Source: Bacillus cytotoxicus
Lineage (GTDB): Bacteria > Bacillota > Bacilli > Bacillales > Bacillaceae_G
DNA: 64,000 bases
Assembly (NCBI RefSeq): GCF_023715645.1
Contig: NZ_JAMBOP010000015.1
Coordinates: forward strand, 43,190 to 107,189
Direction of reading: 5' to 3'
In this document: piece by piece, positions 1-7,800 of the stretch
Position numbering within the stretch: the first letter of the stretch is position 1
Layout of the letters: the number at the start of each line of letters is the position of its first letter
Notes under the pieces: model-generated
What the model was told of the DNA's origin: nothing
Seen by the model: the letters and a program-made list of their open reading frames with translations, nothing else
Database searches by the model: none
Program-made: the position numbers and the translations under genes

Positions 1-15
1 TATTTAATTATATAG

Positions 16-878
16 ACGCACTAGTGTTGCATAAAAAGAGATTGAAAATTCCGATTTTTAATCTCTTCAATTCAAAACCAAAAAAGGAAACATCCCAATA
101 AAGGTGGACCTATCCATTTGGTTTTTATTTACAATTAGACTGTGGTGACATCGGCATTTTGCTTGTTAAGGCACGACCTTTCCTTCAATTTTTCGAATCC
201 AGATATGTGCTGGTTTCCACAAAGCAGCCCTTAAATAACGGCTAATTTGCAAAATTTTACGTTTACTTTCCGTTTTGAGCTGTGCGAGCACATGCAGACA
301 GTAGACAATGAGTGCGATGAATATCTGATTATGCACCGCCCATTCGCTTTGACCATAGAATTTTTTGATGTATAAATGTTGTTTGATCCATTTGAAAAAC
401 AGTTCAATCGCCCATCTTGATTTGTACATATCCGAAATTTCTTCAGGCCCTAAATCAAAGCGGTTGGTAAGTAAATGAAGCATATTCCATTTTGAATCGA
501 CGACTTTTAGTAAACGAAAAAAGTTTTCTGCGCGATTTTGCGTCGTACCAATGAGTACCATTTGATCCGATAAAACAGAGGAACCCTCGGGTATTTTAAA
601 ATCGTAAATTTCTCGTATGACCGCATTTTTACGCATCCTAGAAAGGAAAAAGTATCCATCATCTGTCATACGATCGAATCGTTCATAATCTAAATAACCA
701 CGATCAAAAACGTACATACATTCTTTGTCATCTACGTGTTTGGTCCTTTTTAATGGATTTGGACAGGTTACCACCTAACTCCATCTATTATAAATGACTT
801 TTTCTATGCGCAAAATAAAATAACTAAAAATTTTGAGTATTTTGAAACTCGGGATATTTTAATGCAACACTAGTGCGT
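16..878. mobile_element. IS4-type insertion sequence, internally deleted
   Basis: The unit is bounded by a perfect 17-base inverted repeat (16-32 and 862-878; core cgcactagtgttgcat), followed inward by a mismatch and four more pairs. It is only about 860 bp, whereas IS4-family elements are usually near 1.4 kb, and it holds a transposase lacking its N-terminal part. I see the sequence as a non-autonomous deletion derivative. No convincing target duplication is visible: tatag lies outside the left end and ttacg outside the right. Confidence 0.8.
166..774 (-). pseudogene. IS4-family transposase, N-terminally truncated
   Basis: The 202-residue product matches the C-terminal half of an IS4-family DDE transposase. 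Visible are the second catalytic Asp region (FDRGYLDYERF, near residue 24) and the Y-x2-R-x3-E-x6-K signature (YKSRWAIELFFKWIK) carrying the catalytic Glu. The segment with the first catalytic Asp, expected about 150 residues earlier, is absent. The upstream DNA reaches the inverted repeat after only about 90 bases, so the N-terminus was lost by internal deletion rather than by sequence error. The product should be inactive by itself; the ends could be mobilised by a full-length relative elsewhere. Confidence 0.85.
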
Positions 879-967
879 TTACGTTAATTAATTGTTAATG
901 AATGTTAACAAAATAAAATAAACACCACTCGAAGCATTGAACGGTGTGTTCTATCCAGATATAAAGA

Positions 968-1582
968 TTATACTCTTATCCCTTTTATCACCACATCAAC
1001 AATCGATTTTGCAAGGTTGTCGTCCAAAGGTGCATGTCCTGTAAGAAGTCGATATATCATAGGCCCATAAATTAAATCAATGATAATTTTAGAGTCTATA
1101 TCGTTTCGAATCTCGTTGCGATCAAATCCCCGCTGCAACATAACTTGCACAGCATTTTGTCGACTGACTAGAAACCGTTCGCGAAATATGGTAGCTATAT
1201 GAGGATCGTATTGACTTTCAGCAATGAGTTGGGTAAACACCTTACCAATAGGACTTTTATAAAACCGCATAACTGAAAGTAACTGTTGTAAAAAATCTTC
1301 ACGTACAGATCCAGTATCAGGTATTTTAACCTCTGCTTCCATTTTAAATAGAAAAGCATCTATTGAAACTACATTCTTATTTGGCCACCACTTATAAATA
1401 GTTGCTTTGCTAACCTCAGCACGGACAGAAATCTCATCAACAGTTGTTTTCCGAAGTCCTTCTTCAAACAAAAGTTCGATAGTAGCTTTCAGAATACGCT
1501 CACTTACTTTATTGCTGCGGGGTCTCCCTCGCTTATGCTCAGAATTTGATTGTTTTACCTCGTAATTAACCAATTTGTTCAT
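968..1582 (-). CDS. TetR/AcrR family transcriptional regulator
   Basis: A 204-residue protein with a TetR N-terminal DNA-binding domain at about residues 22-68. It includes the recognition-helix signature SKATIYKWWPNK, and the remaining helical region should be the ligand-binding and dimer domain. The gene starts 17 bases inside the end of the upstream short-chain dehydrogenase gene (same strand), so the two are translationally coupled and presumably co-transcribed. A perfect palindrome (actaaacgtttagt, 2479-2492) sits in the operon promoter and is the obvious candidate operator for autoregulation. The inducer cannot be told from sequence; by analogy it may be a substrate of the dehydrogenase. 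Confidence 0.9.
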   Translation of the reverse strand: MNKLVNYEVKQSNSEHKRGRPRSNKVSERILKATIELLFEEGLRKTTVDEISVRAEVSKATIYKWWPNKNVVSIDAFLFKMEAEVKIPDTGSVREDFLQQLLSVMRFYKSPIGKVFTQLIAESQYDPHIATIFRERFLVSRQNAVQVMLQRGFDRNEIRNDIDSKIIIDLIYGPMIYRLLTGHAPLDDNLAKSIVDVVIKGIRV

Positions 1583-2429
1583 CCTCTATATTTGTGCTTA
1601 ATGTGACAGTTTGCCAATTATTTAAATCTGTTTTGACTTGTTCAAGTTTTGTTTTTATTCGCTTTAGGGAATCAGGCCCCAAAACAAGTCTTAGTGGTGG
1701 ATCATCAGCTGCAACAACCTTCAAGATAGCTGAAGCTGCCTTTTTAGGATCACCAGGCTGATTACCGTTACTTTCATTAGCCGTTTCTCGTGTTTGTCCT
1801 GAAGTATTTGTATAATCTTTAATAACTGTATTAACAGAACGCATAGAACTTGCAAGAAAATCGGTACGAAACATTCCTGGTTCGACAATGGTAACATGAA
1901 TACCTAAAGGTTTCACTTCTAACGATAAAGCTTCCGATAATCCTTCCACTGCAAATTTAGTGGAGTTATAGATTCCCCATCCTATAGAACCTGAAAATCC
2001 ACCAACTGAAGAGATATTGATAATATGACCGGACCTTTGGGATCGAAGGTGGGGTAAGACAGCTTGTGTTACAGCATGCAAACCAAAAACATTAGTAGAA
2101 AATACTTGTTTTACTTCCTCCAGGTTCGCTTCTTCCACTGCGCCTAACAGCCCATACCCGGCATTATTGACCAAAATATCAATATGCCCAAATTTTCCAA
2201 TGGCTTTTTCGACTGATTCTTGGATTTGATAAGAATTCGTTACGTCTAAAGGCAGGATTAATAAATGATTATTATCTTGAAAAGATTGTGCTAAAATTTC
2301 TGGTTTACGTGCTGTAGCTACTACCATATCACCTTGTTCAAGTGCTGCCTCAACTAATGCACGCCCAAATCCTTTTGAAGCCCCAGTAATGAACCAGACC
2401 CTATTATATACAATGTTTTCCTTTTCCAA
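1566..2429 (-). CDS. Short-chain dehydrogenase/reductase (SDR)
   Basis: A classical SDR oxidoreductase. It has the cofactor motif TGASKGFG near the N-terminus, NNAG around residue 85, the catalytic Ser in the segment INISSVGG, and the YNSTK catalytic Tyr/Lys pair. The Arg after the second strand (ATARK) suggests NADP(H) preference. An ATG at 2444 is in frame, but the ribosome binding site ggaggt lies on top of codons 1-3 of that reading. The TTG at 2429, seven bases downstream of it, is the better start. It is the first gene of a two-gene operon with the TetR regulator. The substrate is unknown. Confidence 0.88.
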   Translation of the reverse strand: MEKENIVYNRVWFITGASKGFGRALVEAALEQGDMVVATARKPEILAQSFQDNNHLLILPLDVTNSYQIQESVEKAIGKFGHIDILVNNAGYGLLGAVEEANLEEVKQVFSTNVFGLHAVTQAVLPHLRSQRSGHIINISSVGGFSGSIGWGIYNSTKFAVEGLSEALSLEVKPLGIHVTIVEPGMFRTDFLASSMRSVNTVIKDYTNTSGQTRETANESNGNQPGDPKKAASAILKVVAADDPPLRLVLGPDSLKRIKTKLEQVKTDLNNWQTVTLSTNIEDEQIG

Positions 2430-2466
2430 TGTGCATACCTCCATTTTTTAGGGATTTTTACTGATA

Positions 2467-2492
2467 ATTATATAGTAAACTAAACGTTTAGT
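2467..2492 (-). promoter_or_regulatory. Promoter and palindromic operator of the SDR-tetR operon
   Basis: On the minus strand a TATAAT box lies at 2472-2467. Just upstream is the perfect 14-base palindrome actaaacgtttagt (2479-2492). Its position overlapping the promoter and the presence of a TetR gene as second gene of the operon make it a likely autoregulatory operator. The assignment is inferred from position and symmetry. Confidence 0.65.
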
Positions 2493-2826
2493 ATTGTATA
2501 CTTTATTTATCAAAAATGTAATAGAAAGGGTTTCACACACCTGTCCTTACGTTGTGGATGAAAACGGAATCCACATAATTTATGTTGAGTCTTTGTTAAG
2601 AAACTCATCAATTAATGAACATGTAATATGCGCTAGCAATTTTAGCTGGTGGAATTTACATGGCTATCCAATATAAAAAGGGTTTTTCATAAGGAAAGGT
2701 CAAGGAGCGGGGCTCAGCCACGGATTGAGAGGAGCTGGATCAGGTGAATAATGCTTTGTTCGTTGAGTTGGCTAGTATTTTTACCTTAAAGCCTGTCCTT
2801 TGAAGCTTCAAGACTCGATATACTCC

Positions 2827-2976
2827 ATGTTAAAACAGTGTAATTATTCCTCTGAGGATTTCAAGGAATGGATAGTAAATATGGAGAAACATGAAATTGG
2901 CTGCTACATTGCCAGTATCAGACTGCCTGATGATAATCAACCGCTTAAGCCTGAGATTGATGATTTACCATTTTAA
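2827..2976 (+). pseudogene. 3' remnant of an unrecognised gene with SSB-like acidic tail
   Basis: An open frame of 49 codons ends in PEIDDLPF followed by TAA and, two bases later, a strong terminator. The acidic tail with terminal Pro-Phe resembles the C-terminal tip of single-stranded DNA-binding proteins and phage replication proteins. The rest (FKEWIVNMEKHEIGCYI) is not a recognisable OB fold. Upstream, 2677-2826 carries short out-of-frame open stretches with no good ribosome binding site. I read it as the tail of a decayed, possibly phage or plasmid, gene. No function is assigned. Confidence 0.35.
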
Positions 2977-2978
2977 GA

Positions 2979-3021
2979 AGCCACCAATCACCGTGTTTGA
3001 ATGATGATTGGTGGCTTTTTT
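2979..3021 (+). terminator. Rho-independent terminator
   Basis: A 12-base stem (agccaccaatca pairs with tgattggtggct) is followed by a run of six T. It directly follows the remnant gene ending at 2976. Confidence 0.9.
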
Positions 3022-3028
3022 ATATACG

Positions 3029-3101
3029 GTGGTGCAACTTATGATATTCAGTGGTGCATTTCACGATATTGAATGGTGCAAAAGATGGTTAGAGTGGTGC
3101 A
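3029..3101. repeat. TGGTGCA repeats with 22-base period
   Basis: The heptamer tggtgca occurs at 3030, 3052, 3074 and 3095, spacing 22, 22 and 21 bases, with similar flanking sequence (gatattca/gatattga between the first three). Regularly spaced multiple terminal repeats containing TGGTGCA are typical of IS21-family ends. No istA or istB sequence was found nearby, so this would be an orphan end. Confidence 0.5.
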
Positions 3102-3122
3102 ATCGGGTGATAATATTCAATA

Positions 3123-3164
3123 GACCACACATATTAGACATATCTAATATGTGTGGTCCTTTTA
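3123..3164. terminator. Strong hairpin, probable terminator
   Basis: A perfect 16-base stem (gaccacacatattaga with its complement) closes a 4-base loop at 3123-3158 and is followed by cctttt. A sequence of related design lies at 48578-48619. Confidence 0.8.
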
Positions 3165-3241
3165 ATTTCAACTGTTTCACTTATCTAACCTAAATATAAT
3201 AAAATATAGCGCTTTTTATGTTCTATATCCATTCGAAATGA

Positions 3242-4414
3242 TTAAAAGAAATCATAAAAAAACGGCTGCTCGGAAGGAATCAAATTTTCAAATTGTTTTA
3301 TGTCTTTTTCCATCCCAGAAATGACACCTATTTGAGATAATTCCCATGGACTTTTGTAACCGAAAAGCGCTGTAGACAGTGCATTAATGTTTAAGTCTAG
3401 TCCCTTATCTTTTAATGTGGCAGCTTCTTCTTCGCTTACCATAACTGCTTCTTTATCTCGTAAAACTACTGTTTGATTATTCCAATGTGCAAATGAATCA
3501 GAAATATGTAAAATAACATCTTCTTCATTATGTTCCCAAGCAAATGGATATTGCTTAATAAAACGTTCAACATCAACGATTCTAACCATAAAGTATGGTT
3601 TTACTTCCGCTTTAATGCGTGGTTCTTGAAGTGAAAATAGCAATGGTTCTTTTTCATGAGCGATTATTTCAAGTTCTTGAATCATTGAATCATGCTGACA
3701 AATGAAATTCCATAAACCGGTTCTAGCTTCGCTGTTTAATGGTACGAATTCTTCTACTTTCATCTTAGAGCTCTCTATTTTATACAAAATGTAGCCCATC
3801 GGCTCATTCGCCTGATTATAATAAACGGCTGCATTAAGATCACCATAGACAAAATTTAACCAAATATCTCTATCTCGCACTAACATACCTGAATATTTCT
3901 TCGCAAATTGCTCATATACGATTTCAATCTCATGCAAATGAGAGTCCTTCTTACATCGTTTAATGCTTCCTGACACATGTTCTTTCATAATTAAATCTGC
4001 TTTTGTTAATGAACATACAAGGCGATTCGCAAACAGCTCCCATCCATACTTCCTGTAAAAAGAAACAGAAAATGGGTGTAACATGGAAACGCTATAACCA
4101 TCTTGTCTCATCGTCCCTAAAACATGTTTTAATAATTTTTTCACATAACCGTTTCGTCTAAATTCTGGGTATGTAGCTACTCCTGCAATCCCGCCCATTT
4201 TATACTTTTCTTCACCTAAAAATATTTCAAACGGGATAAAGTGTAATTTTGCGGCAAGCTCTTTTTCTTCTAATATCCCAAATATTTGATGATACTTTTT
4301 CATAAGCTGAAGACGTTTTTCAATTTGATCTTCTGCTACTTTATATTGAAAAGCATATTCAGATAGTCGAATTGCCTCTCGGTATTGTTCTTCTATTAAT
4401 TGAATTATTTCCAT
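3242..4414 (-). CDS. Eis-like GNAT N-acetyltransferase
   Basis: At 390 residues this has the size and layout of the Eis family. There is an N-terminal GNAT domain with the acetyl-CoA loop in the VATYPEFRRNGYVKKLL segment (about residues 80-95), a second GNAT-like domain, and a C-terminal sterol-carrier-like domain ending in a conserved-looking FFYDFF carboxyl terminus. Eis proteins acetylate aminoglycosides or protein lysines; the substrate here is unknown. The gene is monocistronic, with a cagttat-rich AT region in front and the aro operon terminator behind. Confidence 0.85.
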   Translation of the reverse strand: MEIIQLIEEQYREAIRLSEYAFQYKVAEDQIEKRLQLMKKYHQIFGILEEKELAAKLHFIPFEIFLGEEKYKMGGIAGVATYPEFRRNGYVKKLLKHVLGTMRQDGYSVSMLHPFSVSFYRKYGWELFANRLVCSLTKADLIMKEHVSGSIKRCKKDSHLHEIEIVYEQFAKKYSGMLVRDRDIWLNFVYGDLNAAVYYNQANEPMGYILYKIESSKMKVEEFVPLNSEARTGLWNFICQHDSMIQELEIIAHEKEPLLFSLQEPRIKAEVKPYFMVRIVDVERFIKQYPFAWEHNEEDVILHISDSFAHWNNQTVVLRDKEAVMVSEEEAATLKDKGLDLNINALSTALFGYKSPWELSQIGVISGMEKDIKQFENLIPSEQPFFYDFF

Positions 4415-4496
4415 GCTCCCGTTCCACCTCCATTGTATTCATAACTGCACACTTAAATATAACGCAATAGTCAGAAAATATGTAATTTAAAAAACA

Positions 4497-4528
4497 AAAC
4501 CCTCTAGATTTTATAGCTATCGGGTTTC
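4497..4528 (-). terminator. Probable terminator of the aro operon
   Basis: On the minus strand aaaccc pairs with gggttt around an AT-rich loop and is followed by ttgtttt. It overlaps the stop of the aroA remnant and is the only hairpin before the next gene. Confidence 0.5.
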
Positions 4529-4678
4529 CAACTTCAATTTCTCAATCTCTTCAAAAAATCCTGGATATGATACGAAGGCAGCTTCCGCATCCTGAATCAG
4601 TGTTTCTCCTTCAGCGATGCACCCAGCAACTGCCAGCATCATTCCAATTCGATGATCGCCATGGCTATTATATATTTT
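4517..4678 (-). pseudogene. aroA: aroA (EPSP synthase) C-terminal fossil
   Basis: The frame reads [12 protein letters not shown] and then a 40-residue tail ending [14 protein letters not shown]. This is the C-terminal end of 3-phosphoshikimate 1-carboxyvinyltransferase; the GDHRIGMM motif is diagnostic. Only about 50 of roughly 430 codons remain. The fragment begins inside the last codons of tyrA in another frame, so a deletion of more than 1 kb joined the end of tyrA to the end of aroA. It cannot make an active enzyme, so this step needs another gene copy elsewhere in the genome. Confidence 0.9.
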
Positions 4679-5768
4679 CATATGTTTGATACTGTTCATG
4701 CTGTAAAAATTTTGTTGCTTTCATACGATCTGCCTCTGTTTGAAAACTAATACGTAACACCCCGAGTAACCCTTCACGTGCTTCTAGTATTTGCAAGTTT
4801 GTAATACTAATCTCGTGCCTTGCAAGTATGCTTGTAATATGCGCTAATGCACCGACTTTATCTAAAACATCTACGTATAAATCATGATAAGCTGGAATGG
4901 CCCCGCTTTTGCGAACAGGTATTGAATCACGATATTCTTTTGCCTTTGCGAAGTAATTGTGTATTACTTCGTCATCTCCTTCTGCAACTGTATGCTGCAA
5001 ATGCTTCATGTCTGTTATCCATTCCTCTAATAGTTGTAATAAGCGAGAACGGTTTTGTCTTACAATATCGCTCCACATTTTGGGGCTACTAGAAGCAATA
5101 CGGGTAATATCTTTAAAACCACCAGCTGCTAGCATATGAATGAACGGATTATCACCGGCATGTTTTTCTACTTGCTTCACTAACCCCGCCGCGATTAAAT
5201 GAGGAAAATGACTGACAACCCCTGTTACATAATCATGTTCCTCTGTATTTAACACAAGAAAATGCGAACGCGTTCCTTTTAACCAATCTTTTAATTGTTC
5301 AATCTTCTCTATCTGAGCATTACGCATAGGTGTTAAAATATAATATGCATTTTCAAATAAATGCGCTTTTGCACTTTCTACTCCCGTTTTATGAGATCCT
5401 GCCATCGGGTGCCCACCAATAAACGTAACACCGCCCGGCAGCAACGTTTCCGCTTCTTTCATAATGGTTCCTTTTGTACTTCCAACATCCGTCACAATGA
5501 CATCTTCACGTAATTGATACGAAGCAAGTTGTTTTAATAGCTTAGTTGTTTCTTCGACAGGAGATGCAAAAATGATCAAATGCGCCTCTTCACATATTGT
5601 CTGTAAATTCACTCCTGCCTCATCGATTATGTTCAATCGTTTTGCTCGTTTCACTTGCTCACTTTGAATATCATAACCAGTAATGATTACATTGTGTTCT
5701 CGTTTAATTGCTAAAGCAAGTGAACCACCAATTAACCCTGTTCCTATTAATACAACTTTTTTACACAT
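4668..5768 (-). CDS. tyrA: Prephenate dehydrogenase
   Basis: TyrA converts prephenate to 4-hydroxyphenylpyruvate with NAD+ in tyrosine synthesis. The N-terminus has the Rossmann motif [14 protein letters not shown], followed by the catalytic-domain signatures GGHPMAGS and VVSHFPHL. An ACT regulatory domain fills the last 70 residues ([16 protein letters not shown]). An ATG at 5777 is possible, but the ATG at 5768 overlaps the stop of a short upstream frame (atgtgtaa), a typical coupling arrangement, so I prefer it. The last codons overlap the aroA fossil, so the native C-terminus may be slightly changed, although the ACT domain looks complete. Confidence 0.92.
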   Translation of the reverse strand: MCKKVVLIGTGLIGGSLALAIKREHNVIITGYDIQSEQVKRAKRLNIIDEAGVNLQTICEEAHLIIFASPVEETTKLLKQLASYQLREDVIVTDVGSTKGTIMKEAETLLPGGVTFIGGHPMAGSHKTGVESAKAHLFENAYYILTPMRNAQIEKIEQLKDWLKGTRSHFLVLNTEEHDYVTGVVSHFPHLIAAGLVKQVEKHAGDNPFIHMLAAGGFKDITRIASSSPKMWSDIVRQNRSRLLQLLEEWITDMKHLQHTVAEGDDEVIHNYFAKAKEYRDSIPVRKSGAIPAYHDLYVDVLDKVGALAHITSILARHEISITNLQILEAREGLLGVLRISFQTEADRMKATKFLQHEQYQTYENI

Positions 5769-5814
5769 GTCCCTCATCTCGAGACTTACTATTTTTAAAG
5801 TGTTGTGTTAACAC
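5761..5814 (-). CDS. 17-codon open frame coupled to tyrA
   Basis: A GTG start six bases after a good ribosome binding site (aaggggtgattaaa) opens a 17-codon frame (begins VLTQHFKNSK). Its TAA overlaps the tyrA start. It could be a coupling peptide, or the fused start and end of a gene that once lay between aroC and tyrA. Nothing in it is recognisable as a family. Confidence 0.35.
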   Translation of the reverse strand: MLTQHFKNSKSRDEGHV

Positions 5815-5833
5815 TTTAATCACCCCTTCATTT

Positions 5834-5969
5834 TTAAAATTCTTTCGCGTATTTTTTATGCTGAGCAATATTTTGCTTAATTTGTCCAATGTTTGAAATC
5901 ATCATTTTTCACAACCAATGTAATCGGTGAACCAAGGGTATAGCCATGTCTTACGCCGCTTACAATTTC
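5834..5969 (-). pseudogene. aroC: aroC (chorismate synthase) fossil
   Basis: Directly after the aroF stop codon, the frame reads [19 protein letters not shown], which is the flavin-site region of chorismate synthase near residue 50. After about 30 codons the reading shifts, and a second piece ending QHKKYAKEF then TAA (5834) looks like the aroC C-terminus. The start and the central 250 or more codons are missing. This shows that the ancestral operon ran aroF-aroC-tyrA-aroA. The second piece is assigned mainly by position and family memory. Confidence 0.8.
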
Positions 5970-7046
5970 CTATGATAATTTATTTTTAAATCCTTTTAAC
6001 TCTTTCATAAAGGCATGGAACTGCGGAATATCCATTTGCTGCGCGGAATCTGATAAAGCAACCGCTGGGTCTGGATGCACTTCTGCCATAACGGCATCTG
6101 CGCCGATTGCGAGCGCTGCTTTCGCAGTTGGTAAAAGTAGATCTTTTCGCCCTGTTGAATGCGTTACATCTACTACAACTGGCAAATGCGTTTCTTTCTT
6201 TAAAATTGGCACTGCGGAAATATCAAGTGTATTACGCGTTGCTCTTTCATATGTGCGAATGCCGCGTTCACATAAAATAATTTGATCATTCCCTTGTGCA
6301 ATAATGTATTCTGCTGCATTTACAAATTCATCAATTGTCGCTGCTAAACCACGTTTTAGTAATACTGGTTTATCCACTTTTCCAACCGCTCTTAATAAAT
6401 CAAAGTTTTGCATATTTCGAGCGCCTACTTGAATGACATCAACGTAATCAAGTGCCACTTCAACATCATTTGGATTTAATATTTCACTAATAATCGCTAA
6501 ATCAAATTCGTCTGCAACTTGGCGTAAAATTTTCAACCCTTCCACTCCCAGGCCTTGGAAATCATACGGAGATGTTCTCGGTTTGAACGCACCGCCGCGC
6601 ATTAATTTGATTCCTTGTTTTTTCATCGCCTCTGCAACTTGACGTACTTGATCTAAACTTTCAACCGCACATGGTCCCATAATGAACGTTTGTACGCCGT
6701 TCCCTAACAATTCACCTTTTACATCGACAATCGTATTTTCTTGCTTCTTTTTACGAGAAACTAATAATGCTTTACGATTATCATCTTCTTGTAGTTCTAA
6801 GCTTGCTTTAAAAATTGTTTTGAAAATATGTTGCACTGTAGATGTTTCAAATGGCCCTTCATTGTTCTCAGCAATTATATCGAGTACTTCACGCTCGCGA
6901 ACAGGATCAAAGCGTTTCGTACCTTGCAATTTCTTTTGCTGTCCGATTTCTTGGACAACCTTTGCACGCTTATTTAATAACTGCAGAAGTTGTAAATTAA
7001 TCTCATCCACCTGTTTACGTAATTGATCTAATTCATGATTTCCCAT
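5970..7046 (-). CDS. aroF: Bifunctional chorismate mutase/DAHP synthase
   Basis: First enzyme of the shikimate pathway (3-deoxy-7-phosphoheptulonate synthase), fused to an N-terminal AroQ-type chorismate mutase (residues 1-85, [22 protein letters not shown]). The synthase domain shows [40 protein letters not shown] and [10 protein letters not shown], all typical of the type I-beta KDO8P/DAHP family. The frame is open to 7085, but the start at 7046 has a perfect aaggagga six bases upstream. The gene is first behind two tandem T-boxes. In this family the mutase domain mediates feedback inhibition by chorismate or prephenate. Confidence 0.95.
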   Translation of the reverse strand: MGNHELDQLRKQVDEINLQLLQLLNKRAKVVQEIGQQKKLQGTKRFDPVREREVLDIIAENNEGPFETSTVQHIFKTIFKASLELQEDDNRKALLVSRKKKQENTIVDVKGELLGNGVQTFIMGPCAVESLDQVRQVAEAMKKQGIKLMRGGAFKPRTSPYDFQGLGVEGLKILRQVADEFDLAIISEILNPNDVEVALDYVDVIQVGARNMQNFDLLRAVGKVDKPVLLKRGLAATIDEFVNAAEYIIAQGNDQIILCERGIRTYERATRNTLDISAVPILKKETHLPVVVDVTHSTGRKDLLLPTAKAALAIGADAVMAEVHPDPAVALSDSAQQMDIPQFHAFMKELKGFKNKLS

Positions 7047-7165
7047 TAAAAATTCCTCCTTGTATTCTTTAAATTTATATAACAAAGGATTGAAAATTCC
7101 CTGTTTTCAGAACTTTATTTTTAGAACAAACCAAAGGTGATATCGATTTCTTATATGAAATATAT

Positions 7166-7420
7166 GCAAAAAAATCCCTACTGAGCCAATCAGTAGGGAC
7201 GATCATTATCGCGGTACCACCCTAGTTGCAGACATATTTGTCTACCTCTCTATATTGTTAACGATCATTTTGACCGTCTTTCCCTCCATAAAGACTTCTG
7301 CCTTTACTTCGAAAAAGATGCTCCAGGACTGTAATTCATGCTTGTTTTTGTACTGGTTCACACCAACCACCAGCTCTCTGATACAGGGAAACAACTACTA
7401 CTCTTTTTCCTATCATCGCA
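7166..7420 (-). promoter_or_regulatory. Tyrosine T-box leader, proximal copy
   Basis: On the minus strand this holds a Stem I (agagagctggtggttggtg distal region), the specifier segment gaattacagtcctggag, the T-box agggtggtaccgcg, and a terminator (tccctactga with its complement at 7199-7175, then seven T). The triplet before the conserved A in the specifier loop is UAC (Tyr), and UGGU in the T-box fits the ACCA end of tRNA-Tyr. Uncharged tRNA-Tyr should favour antitermination and switch on aroF-tyrA. Confidence 0.92.
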
Positions 7421-7455
7421 CATATTATTTTATTATCATTTTGGACCGCATATAT

Positions 7456-7705
7456 GCAAAAAATCCCTACTGAGCCAATCAGTAGGGACGATTATTATCG
7501 CGGTACCACCCTAGTTGTAGACACTTTTGTCTACCTCTTTTCATTGTTAACGATCATTTTGACCGTCTTTCCCTCCATAAAGACTTCTGCCTTTACTTCG
7601 AAAAAGATACTCCAGGACTGTAATTCATGTTTATCACTGCACTGATTTCCACCAACCATCAGCTCTCTATTACAGGGGGATAAACACTACTCTGTTCCCT
7701 TCAAT
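7456..7705 (-). promoter_or_regulatory. Tyrosine T-box leader, distal copy
   Basis: This second complete T-box is nearly identical to the proximal copy in Stem I, specifier (gaattacagtcctggag), T-box and terminator (7488-7464 plus six T), but differs around the apical loop. It lies between the promoter and the proximal copy, so a transcript must pass two terminators in series. The helix tgtttatc/gataaaca places the UAC triplet in the specifier loop. Confidence 0.92.
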
Positions 7706-7733
7706 GCATTATTTTTTATTAATTATGAATTGT

Positions 7734-7763
7734 ATTATAAAATGTCTTTTCAAAACATGTCAA
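7734..7763 (-). promoter_or_regulatory. Sigma-A promoter of the aro operon
   Basis: On the minus strand a consensus TTGACA (7763-7758) and a consensus TATAAT (7739-7734) are separated by 18 bases. Transcription should start near 7727, just upstream of the distal T-box. Confidence 0.9.
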
Positions 7764-7800
7764 TATTTTTTAGTATTTTTTCATCGCATCGTATGATTCA

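Noticed and set aside
16-883. Target-site duplication of the IS4-type element
   Set aside because: Bases outside the two ends (tatag and ttacg) do not match. The ttaatta found near both ends is AT-rich and not adjacent to them, so no duplication is claimed.
2494-2676. A 60-codon plus-strand frame beginning in the TetR operator region
   Set aside because: It has no ribosome binding site, its start lies within the palindromic operator, and the product matches no family I know. It may be debris, but it is not supportable as a gene.
3008-3193. 61-codon frame across the TGGTGCA repeats and the second hairpin
   Set aside because: The frame exists only because the 22-base repeats lack stops. It starts inside a terminator and runs through another one.
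7255-7645. Two similar plus-strand frames of 72 and 63 codons
   Set aside because: They lie antisense to the two T-box leaders and are similar only because the leaders are duplicated.
7321-7680. Phenylalanine or asparagine as the T-box specifier
   Set aside because: Other triplets nearby (for example AAT) could be chosen, but the helix tgtttatc/gataaaca puts UAC next to the conserved purine in the specifier loop, and the operon leads to tyrosine.
7140-7720. Long direct repeat that could be taken for a duplicated mobile unit or CRISPR-like array
   Set aside because: It is fully explained by two tandem T-box riboswitches with matching promoter, terminators and downstream gene.
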